64,000 nucleotides of DNA from Rickettsia rickettsii (lineage in GTDB: Bacteria; Pseudomonadota; Alphaproteobacteria; Rickettsiales; Rickettsiaceae). Below, piece after piece: positions 57,725 to 64,000 of this stretch. Location of the stretch: contig NZ_CP018914.1 in NCBI RefSeq assembly GCF_001951015.1, positions 1,200,001-1,264,000 on the forward strand. The letters are read 5' to 3'. The notes under the pieces were generated by a model. That model was not told where the DNA came from and made no database searches. It was given only the letters and a program-made list of their open reading frames with translations. The position numbers were made by a program, and so were the translations under genes. Within the stretch, counting starts at the first letter, position 1, and every line of letters begins with the position of its first letter.

Positions 57725-59557
57725 TTACCGTCCAAATAAGCGTTCGATATCCTTAAGCTTCAACTCAATATAAGTAGGTCTGCCATGATTACATTGACCT
57801 GAAAGCAGCGTATTTTCCATTTGACGCAGTAAGGCATTCATTTCATCTGCCGATAATTTTCGTCCTGCTCTAATAGAGTAATGACAGGCATAAGTTTCCG
57901 TTACATGCTCGATTAACTCTGTCAAAGCTATATTCTTGCCAAAATCCGATAAATGATCGGCGAGATCCTGAATTAACTTTTGTACGTTTACATCTCCAAG
58001 GATATTTGGAATTTCAGTTACTATAATAGATTTTTCGCCGAATTTTTCTAGAGTTAAACCAAGTTTATATAGTTTTTCTCTATGGTCATATAAACAATCT
58101 GCTTTTTTTTCATTTGGCAGTTCTACTATCTCAGGGATAAGCAAACGCTGTTTGATTAACTCTTCCGTTTTAAGGTAATCTTTTATTTTTTCATACCCTA
58201 AACGTTTGTGTGCTGCATGTTGGTCGGTAATCACTATACTATCTTCGGTTTGTGAAATAATATAAGTCGTATGAAGTTGTGCTTTAGCTGCCCCAAGTTT
58301 ATATTGTTTACGGATTTGCTGTTCATGTTCTATACGATTTTCTACTTCTTGTTCTATTTTAGCATGTGATAATGTATCGATTAATTTTTGACAAACATGA
58401 TTTTGAGGAACTGTATTAAGTATAGAATGAGTAGTAGGTCTATAATCTGCCGATTTACTATTAACGTTTATAACTTTACTTACTGGAGATTGTTTGTTAA
58501 CTAAAGGATTTTTAAATAACTCAAGAGCATCAGAGGCGATAGTAGTAGAAGTAACATGGCTTTTATTTGTTAAAGCATTTTTAATTGCTTCTATTAATAA
58601 GTTTCGCACATAATCCGGGTCATGAAACCTAACCTCTGCTTTTGCCGGATGTACGTTAACGTCAACAAGTTGCGGATTGATTTGTAAAAATATAGCACAT
58701 ATCGGATAACGATCACGAGCTAAATAATCTTGATATGCTACCCTTAAAGCTATCTGTAATAATTTATCTTTTACTGGTCTATTATTAATAAATAAAAACT
58801 GATCTTCACTTGAAGCTCTATTATATGTCGGGCTACTAGTATAGCCGCAAATAGAGAAATCAGGTGTTTTGAAGTCTATATAAGCGGCGTTTTTTATAAA
58901 ATCATCACCTATTACATCAATTATACGCTGTTTTAGGTTAGTTTCAGCATCTTTATTTTGTCCCTTTAGTTTTAATAAATTCTTGCCGTCATGTGTTAAA
59001 CTAAAAGAAATTTTAGGATGTGCTAGAGCGATTTTCTTAACCACACCTACAGTTGCTGCAAGCTCTGTTTTATCGGCTCTAAGAAATTTTAAACGTGCAG
59101 GTGTTGCAAAAAATAAATCACGTATCTCTATTTTAGTACCTTCATTATGAACAGAAATAGTAACTTGTTTTTCATTGCCGCCGATTAACTTAATCTGAAA
59201 TGCTTTGTCGGCATCTCGTTTTTTAGAAGTAATTAGCATTTTGCTAATAGCAGCAATAGACGGCAGTGCTTCACCCCTAAAACCAAAAGTATTAATATTT
59301 AGAAAATCGCTTTCATCAAACTTAGAAGTTGTATGACGTTCAACAGCAATTTCTAATTCCTTATCAGTCATACCGATACCGTCATCGGAAATAATGATTA
59401 GATTTTTACCGGCACGTTCTAAAATAATATCTATTTTAGTACTACTTGCATCAACAGCATTTTCAACTAATTCCTTTACTACCGATGCGGGCCTTTCTAT
59501 AACCTCACCGGCAGCAATTCGGTTGATAGTACTTTCTGACAGAAATTTTATAGTCAT
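57725..59557 (-). CDS. mutL: DNA mismatch repair protein MutL
   Basis: Mismatch repair ATPase and matchmaker. The 610-residue protein has the GHKL ATPase at the N terminus (IAAGEVIERPASVVKELVEN, DDGIGM near 60, GFRGEALPSIAAI near 94) and a C-terminal dimerisation domain with DQHAAHKRLGYE near 447, ACHYSIRAGRKL and CNHGRP. In endonuclease-type MutL the motif is DQHAxxExxxxE; here the first Glu is Lys. Whether the endonuclease still works is open. Its ATG overlaps the stop of the upstream zinc-finger frame. Confidence 0.96.
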   Translation of the reverse strand: MTIKFLSESTINRIAAGEVIERPASVVKELVENAVDASSTKIDIILERAGKNLIIISDDGIGMTDKELEIAVERHTTSKFDESDFLNINTFGFRGEALPSIAAISKMLITSKKRDADKAFQIKLIGGNEKQVTISVHNEGTKIEIRDLFFATPARLKFLRADKTELAATVGVVKKIALAHPKISFSLTHDGKNLLKLKGQNKDAETNLKQRIIDVIGDDFIKNAAYIDFKTPDFSICGYTSSPTYNRASSEDQFLFINNRPVKDKLLQIALRVAYQDYLARDRYPICAIFLQINPQLVDVNVHPAKAEVRFHDPDYVRNLLIEAIKNALTNKSHVTSTTIASDALELFKNPLVNKQSPVSKVINVNSKSADYRPTTHSILNTVPQNHVCQKLIDTLSHAKIEQEVENRIEHEQQIRKQYKLGAAKAQLHTTYIISQTEDSIVITDQHAAHKRLGYEKIKDYLKTEELIKQRLLIPEIVELPNEKKADCLYDHREKLYKLGLTLEKFGEKSIIVTEIPNILGDVNVQKLIQDLADHLSDFGKNIALTELIEHVTETYACHYSIRAGRKLSADEMNALLRQMENTLLSGQCNHGRPTYIELKLKDIERLFGR

Positions 59558-59717
59558 TTTGTTACTAGTTTAAATTTCTTACTACAATATGGGCAGATAA
59601 CTTCTTTTTTTTTTTATCTATCTCTAAATAAACTTTCGGATGGTCATATTGAGGTTCTTTGCCCTGGCAAGATACAGATGCATCAACACTATTAACAATT
59701 TCCATAGATTTATACAT
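59554..59717 (-). pseudogene. Zinc-finger CHCC protein (complex I NDUFS6-like), poly-A frameshift
   Basis: From ATG 59717: MYKSMEIVNSVDASVSCQGK with EPQYDHPKVYLEID, then a run of 11 A, after which the family's EVICPYCSKKFKLVTK lies in a different frame. Cys, His and the CPYC pair are the zinc ligands of the CHCC family. With 12 (or 9) A the frame would run through to a TGA that overlaps the mutL ATG as ATGA, so coupling with mutL was the native design. As read, the product ends with a wrong tail lacking CPYC. Slippage at the A-run could restore it. Confidence 0.75.
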
Positions 59718-59784
59718 TATTTCTTTAAGTGTAATCTAATATAAGTTACTTTTAAATAAAAGACAAATATTACTTGATTAAATA

Positions 59785-59961
59785 TGTCATCCCGTGACTT
59801 GATCAGCTTTGTTGCATGGTTCTAATTTTCTTGTCATTGCGAGGAAATTACGTAAGTAATTGACAAAGCAATCTAGTGCCAAAGTTCTGAGATTGCCACA
59901 CAGCCTATGGCTCTGCTTGCAATGACGATTTAGCTGGCTGGTACAAGCCACGGTATGACAG
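59785..59961. repeat. Family C element interrupted by a family B element
   Basis: TGTCATCCCGTGACTTGATC at the left and CAAGCCACGGTATGACAG at the right are the two ends of a family C repeat. Between them sits a complete family B copy (59832-59927). Confidence 0.75.
59832..59927. repeat. Family B palindromic element nested in family C
   Basis: TGTCATTGCGAGGAAATTAC ... GAGATTGCCACACAGCCTAT ... TTGCAATGACG, lying wholly inside the family C element. Confidence 0.8.
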
Positions 59962-59962
59962 T

Positions 59963-60488
59963 ACATTAGTAAATAATGCAGGTATTCAGCATGTTGCTCC
60001 TATCGATGAATTTCCTGAAGATAAATGGGAGCAAATTTTGCGTATAGATTTAATAGCATTTTTCTATACTAAAAAATATGCAATACAGATTATGAAAAAA
60101 CGGCTTCAGGCGAATTGTTAATATCGCTTCCGCTCATGCATATGTCGCATCACCTTTCAAGTCGGCATATGTAGCAGTAAAGTACGGTATCCTTGGACTT
60201 ACCAAAACCGTTGCTTTAGAAGTGGCTGAGAATAATATTACAGTTAATGCTATCTGTCTCGGTTACGTCAACACACCATTAGTAAGGAATCAAATAGCAG
60301 ATACTGCTAAAGCTAGACATATAAGTGAAAAATCAGCGTTAAGGGATGTAATCCTTAAATCTCAAGCTACGAAAAAATTTGTAGAAGCTGATGAAATAGC
60401 AAACTTAGTAATATTCTTATGTGATAAAAAAGCATCATCAATAACAGGTAGTGGACTCTTGATAGATGGTGGCTGGATGGCACAGTAG
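59963..60488 (+). pseudogene. Short-chain dehydrogenase (3-hydroxybutyrate dehydrogenase-like), truncated
   Basis: Sequence begins abruptly at TLVNNAGIQHVAPIDEFPED, the NNAG motif of the SDR family, so the first ~80 residues with the cofactor-binding glycine motif are missing. A frameshift near 60105 follows KKYAIQIMKK; then RIVNIASAHAYVASPFKSAY shows catalytic Ser and the YxxxK motif appears as YVAVKYG. The end (GLLIDGGWMAQ) is intact. The break coincides with the edge of the repeat ending at 59961. The pattern favours 3-hydroxybutyrate dehydrogenase, but other SDRs are possible. Confidence 0.82.
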
Positions 60489-60607
60489 TTTTTAATTCTT
60501 AATATTTGTTATTTATTGAGAAATAACTAACAATAAAAACTTCTTGCAAAAATTTAATTTACTCCTTTACATTTAAAATAAACCACAATTTATTCAAGGA
60601 GGAATTT

Positions 60608-61342
60608 ATGCCAGAAAAAAACATCTACATTTTCAAACTGAAGAAACTGACTTAAATAGAGTAAAATGCCAAATTAATTCATTTTAAAGATGAACTGGAC
60701 AGCCCCATAGATGGGCAATTAGTTATAGGAGAAGTTGAAGAAGTAAAAGAAAAAGAATTTTCTAGACCCGTAGAAGTTGAGGTAAAGCGTAATTTGGGTA
60801 AGTTTAAAAAAGCTCTAGCCTATCTTGGAATTATTAAAAATACGAAAAAAGTAGTAAGCAAAGAAGAGAAAATTATAGGCACCCATGAATTAGGCAATTT
60901 TACTAATGATAAGAATTCTATAGAGAACTTTTTAAACAACCTAGATTTCCATGAAGAAAAACTTTACGCATATGATCTTAGTGGTACAAAAGTTGGAGAA
61001 GTAGGTGATTTTGGTAAAGATGGTAAATTCTTAGATTTAGAAGGTAAAGCTTTACAAAATCAAAATCAGTTTATACAAAAAGGTAGCGGAGTTTACCATT
61101 TAAGTATTGCTACAAACGTAAAATATTTTGATAAAGATTTGAAAAGTATTAAGACTTCAAAAGGTGTTACGAATATTAACACAAAGCCCGTAAAAAGTGC
61201 TCTTAAAGGTAGCAGAGAAGCTGCAAAAATAGGAAAAAAACTATGAAAACAACAAGAAGAACAGAAATTTGCAGGAATTAAAAAGCCAAGAGGAGCTAAA
61301 CTTACAAAAGTAGGAATTCCGGTACCACTAGAGTATAACTAG
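60608..61342 (+). pseudogene. Conserved-looking gene of unknown function, broken
   Basis: A strong Shine-Dalgarno AAGGAGGA precedes ATG 60608, but the frame soon breaks: MPEKN, shift, HLHFQTEETDLNRVKCQIN, shift, then HFKDELDSPIDGQLVIGEVE and a long open block to TGA 61244-61246. In the same frame 31 further codons follow (KQQEEQKFAGIKKPRGAKLT ... VPLEYN) to TAG 61342. The middle contains a short acidic/Gly-rich part (GTKVGEVGDFGKDGKFLDLE). No family recognised. Intact ribosome site and clear composition suggest recent death. Confidence 0.6.
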
Positions 61343-61411
61343 GTTATAAGTGCTTGACCATTATAACGTGTATATCATAATAATAATAATGACCAAATTA
61401 ATATGTACGTT

Positions 61412-61441
61412 ATAATAGTCATAATTTATTATGACTATTAT
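61412..61441. terminator. Perfect 13-bp inverted repeat between convergent genes
   Basis: ATAATAGTCATAA and TTATGACTATTAT flank TTTA. It overlaps the stop codon of the minus-strand TPR gene and follows the plus-strand pseudogene, so it may end transcripts from both sides. It is AT-rich and has no long T-run. Confidence 0.6.
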
Positions 61442-61929
61442 TTAGCCTTTTGCATGTCTAATGTTTGTATTTGAGCTTGTGTCTCAAAGTCATTTGGCTC
61501 TAATTCTAATGCTTTATTGTATGATTCAAGAGATAAATCGTATTTTTCAAGCTTTCTTAATATTTCTGCTTTATTGTTATAAGCATAAGGATGACTTGGA
61601 TCTACTTCGATTGCCTTATTATAAGCTTCTAAAGCTAAATCGTATTTTCCCAACTGAATTAATACCGCTCCTTTATTAAGATAAGCCTGAAAATGATTAG
61701 GGTTTAGTGCAATTGCTTTGTTATAAACTTCAAGGGCCAACTCATATTTTTCAGGAAATCTAAGTCCCAGTATTCTTAGTCTAAATCCATACCCAATATA
61801 TGCATCATTCGGATTTTGTTTTATAGCTTTATCACATTCTGCTAATTCTTTTTCAAAATCATTTGCAACTGATTCAGGTTGTTTATTAAACAAGAACTTA
61901 TAACCACAAAAACATATTACTATCACCAC
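61438..61929 (-). CDS. Membrane-anchored TPR protein
   Basis: A 163-residue protein with an N-terminal hydrophobic helix and about three tetratricopeptide units, e.g. AIALNPNHFQAYLNKGAVLI, AIEVDPSHPYAYNNKAEILR and ALELEPNDFETQAQIQTLD. Probably a periplasmic or membrane-tethered scaffold. The start is uncertain: GTG 61929 is given, but the hydrophobic frame is open a little further upstream (YLIVGILILVVIVICF), so an earlier non-ATG start is possible. Confidence 0.8.
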   Translation of the reverse strand: MVIVICFCGYKFLFNKQPESVANDFEKELAECDKAIKQNPNDAYIGYGFRLRILGLRFPEKYELALEVYNKAIALNPNHFQAYLNKGAVLIQLGKYDLALEAYNKAIEVDPSHPYAYNNKAEILRKLEKYDLSLESYNKALELEPNDFETQAQIQTLDMQKAK

Positions 61930-62029
61930 AAGAATTAAAATACCGACAATTAAATATTATAAATTACACTTTATAAATTATGTAACTTGTCTATAATAAC
62001 TAATTAGTAATTAAGTTATTTAAAGCTCG

Positions 62030-63304
62030 ATGAATAATAGGTCTAAGTTCATTTTTTTATCTGCTATTTCAGGTAATGTACTCGAATATTATGACTTTAC
62101 GGTATATTCAGTTTTTTCGCTGATTATTGGACAAGTTTTTTTTCCAGGCGAATCAGAATTCATTAGAATTCTTCTAAGCCTTGGAGTATTTGCGGTTGGC
62201 TTTCTGACAAGACCGGTAGGAGGCATATTATTCGGTTATATCGGTGATAGATACGGTAGACGTATCGCTTTGATAATCTCGATGCTAGGTATGACTATTC
62301 CGACCTTTATTATGGGTCTCATACCCTCATATGCAAGTATTGGGATTTATGCCCCTATAACTCTAGTTATAATGCGACTTATTCAAGGTTTATGTATTAG
62401 CGGTGAAGGAACGGGAGCGGCTATTTTTATCCTTGAACATCGTCAAAATTTAAGACCGGGTTTTACGGCAGGTTTAGTACATGGTTCAAATATCGCCGGT
62501 ACCTTAATTGCAACACTTATCGGTATTATAATAGAACGTTATTTCTCTCATATAGATTTTGCTTGGCGTTTTGCTTTTCTGCTTGGCGGATTTATGGGTC
62601 TTGCAGGATTTTACTTGCGATTGCGCGTATCGGAAACACCGATTTTTAAAATGCTTGAGAAAAAGAAACAAGTTCTTAAAGCACCTTTTTCCAATGTAAT
62701 TAGAACTGCTTGGAGATCGATGTTTTTAACTATGTGTATAGGTGCTATCGCTAGCAGCGTTATGTATTTAGTAAAAACATATATAAATGTTTTCTATTAT
62801 AATGTAATGCATCTTAGTAATACTATTGCTTTATCATATTTAGCGTATAGTTCGTTTATTGCGATGATAGCGATGCCGCTTGCCGGCGGTACTGCCGATA
62901 TTATCGGAAAATTTAAAATGGCAATGCTTGTTGGTGTTGCTATCTTGATATTGATTTTACCGACCATGTTACTTATGTCGACAGAAGAGATGTGGCAACA
63001 AATTATAGCTCTTACAATGCTTGGTATGCTCGCAGGAAGCATAGCAGGTACAGCTTATATACTCGTTATATCCTTGTTTACGGCAGAACAAAGGTTTACC
63101 GGTGTTGCTTTCAGCTACAATTTTGCAATAGCGATATTCGGCGGAACTTCACCTATTATTTCTCGTTGGCTTGTAGAGCGCACAGGCTTATTTTATGCTC
63201 CGGCTTTTTATATTATGATCATTGCTGCCGTATTTTTAGTGATTATGTATATGATGAGGAAAGTAATTAAATCGTTGCTTAATAATTATGAACATAGAAA
63301 ATAA
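62030..63304 (+). CDS. MFS transporter, proline/betaine symporter-like
   Basis: A 424-residue 12-helix transporter of the metabolite:H+ symporter (ProP-like) family: SAISGNVLEYYDFTVYSVFS at helix 1, GYIGDRYGRRIALI (the MFS loop motif) near 68, RLIQGLCISGEGTGA near 120, and a repeated-type loop GGTADIIGKFKMA near 287. Rickettsiae carry many such genes; the substrate cannot be told from sequence. Paralogue of the dead gene at 23802-25047. The stop overlaps the hemF start by 17 bases. Confidence 0.92.
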   Translation: MNNRSKFIFLSAISGNVLEYYDFTVYSVFSLIIGQVFFPGESEFIRILLSLGVFAVGFLTRPVGGILFGYIGDRYGRRIALIISMLGMTIPTFIMGLIPSYASIGIYAPITLVIMRLIQGLCISGEGTGAAIFILEHRQNLRPGFTAGLVHGSNIAGTLIATLIGIIIERYFSHIDFAWRFAFLLGGFMGLAGFYLRLRVSETPIFKMLEKKKQVLKAPFSNVIRTAWRSMFLTMCIGAIASSVMYLVKTYINVFYYNVMHLSNTIALSYLAYSSFIAMIAMPLAGGTADIIGKFKMAMLVGVAILILILPTMLLMSTEEMWQQIIALTMLGMLAGSIAGTAYILVISLFTAEQRFTGVAFSYNFAIAIFGGTSPIISRWLVERTGLFYAPAFYIMIIAAVFLVIMYMMRKVIKSLLNNYEHRK

Positions 63305-64000
63305 AGAAATAACAAGTAGTTGGTTTACTAATTTACGTGATTTATTGTGCAAAGAATTTGAAAAAATCGAAGAAGAATATGCACAAACCAAAGGTTTAAA
63401 ACCGGCTAAGTTTGTACGCTCAAGCTGGCAACGTAACGGAGGCGGTGGCGGTGTCATGTCTCTCATGAAAGGAGCAGTATTTGAAAAAGTCGGGGTTAAT
63501 ATATCTACCGTATTTGGTAAAATTTCTCCCGAATTCCGCAACGAAATTCCAGGAGCAGAGCTAGACGGGAAATTCTTTGCAACAGGCATTTCATTAGTCG
63601 CACATCTTAAATCTCCGCTAATTCCCGCTATGCATTTTAATACTCGTTATATAGAAACTTCTAAAAGTTGGTTTGGCGGCGGTGGCGATTTAACACCTTT
63701 TTATCCGGAAAAAAACGAAACTGTAAAGTTTCATGCAGCTTTTAAAGAAGTGTGCGATAAGTATGATTCTAGCTATTATCCTAAATTCAAAAAGCAATGT
63801 GATGAATATTTTTATCTAAAGCATCGAAAAGAGCCAAGAGGAGTAGGCGGAATATTCTATGATTATTTAAATAATGGTAATTTTGAACAGGATTTTGCCT
63901 TTACACAGGACGTAGGTAAGACTTTGTTATCGGTATATCCTGAAATCGTTAGAAGTAAGTTATTTTTACCTTGGACAGCTGAGCAGAAAGAATACCAGCT
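63288..64000 (+). CDS. hemF: Coproporphyrinogen III oxidase, aerobic (partial)
   Basis: Oxygen-dependent decarboxylation of coproporphyrinogen III to protoporphyrinogen IX, late in heme synthesis. From ATG 63288: MNIENKEITSSWFTNLRDLL; conserved blocks RSSWQRNGGGGGVMSLMKGA, PAMHFNTRY, SWFGGGGDLTPFYP, KHRKEPRGVGGIFYDYL. About 237 codons are present; the C terminus lies beyond the window. Overlaps the MFS gene and is probably coupled to it. Confidence 0.97.
   Translation, partial: MNIENKEITSSWFTNLRDLLCKEFEKIEEEYAQTKGLKPAKFVRSSWQRNGGGGGVMSLMKGAVFEKVGVNISTVFGKISPEFRNEIPGAELDGKFFATGISLVAHLKSPLIPAMHFNTRYIETSKSWFGGGGDLTPFYPEKNETVKFHAAFKEVCDKYDSSYYPKFKKQCDEYFYLKHRKEPRGVGGIFYDYLNNGNFEQDFAFTQDVGKTLLSVYPEIVRSKLFLPWTAEQKEYQ

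Noticed and set aside
4983-61441. The many evenly shaped palindromes as a CRISPR array
   Set aside because: Copies are dispersed kilobases apart, with no regular spacers and no cas genes.
62992-63270. 92-codon plus-strand ORF inside the MFS gene
   Set aside because: Out-of-frame shadow of the well-supported transporter.

Overview
The window is a chromosomal segment of an obligate intracellular alphaproteobacterium of the genus Rickettsia, most likely of the spotted fever group. The evidence is its low GC, alphaproteobacterial housekeeping genes, a retropepsin-like protease with the Rickettsia APRc layout (catalytic Asp at residue 140), an ALAS-type hemA, dispersed Rickettsia palindromic elements (RPEs, one inside a coding sequence), and an unusual share of genes caught in mid-decay. 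The species cannot be fixed from the sequence alone.

Layout. 1-7 kb: uvrA (partial) divergent from ssb, a lipoprotein hydrolase with a stop in its signal peptide, a phage endolysin remnant, tRNA-Arg, a DUF167 gene and htpG. 7-13.8 kb: hemA, a tandemly duplicated dead gene, tig, obg and gltA. 13.8-25 kb: a dead HigBA-like module, a family 4-like uracil-DNA glycosylase, rluD, a dead unknown gene, a prmC-trmB fusion carrying an RPE, tsaC/glyS/glyQ, an intact VapBC, queH and a frameshifted MFS transporter. 25-37.5 kb: a three-gene membrane cluster resembling GspL/GspM (PilM-N/PilO), then alaS, truA, rpoD-dnaG with a polyprenol-kinase-like gene, and greA. 37.6-42 kb: pntAB/pntAA, lolA, 4.5S RNA, dnaX and ybaB. 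42-48 kb: dead genes, a good RPE1 copy, APRc protease, a dead serine beta-lactamase, an orphan Phd antitoxin, a glnQ-type ATPase, an MBL hydrolase, a PAP2 phosphatase and a RelB antitoxin with a broken YafQ toxin. 48-56.5 kb: lptF, holC, tRNA-Leu, dapE, a wrecked type I restriction-modification locus, dead nhaA, and amiD-lipB-ydcF. 56.7-64 kb: tRNA-Thr, rpsP-rpmG, mutL preceded by a frameshifted zinc-finger gene, nested repeats abutting a dead SDR gene, another dead conserved gene, a TPR protein, an intact MFS transporter and hemF (partial).

Function. Intact genes serve DNA replication and repair, translation, envelope and peptidoglycan upkeep, heme synthesis and redox balance. Dead genes are mostly accessory: restriction-modification, toxin-antitoxin, phage, beta-lactamase, antiporter and metabolic genes. 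This fits reductive evolution. At least three repeat families fill the intergenic space, sometimes supplying false upstream starts (hemA, obg, lptF). No new multi-gene system is clear; the best candidate is the GspL/GspM-like cluster at 25.3-28.5 kb.
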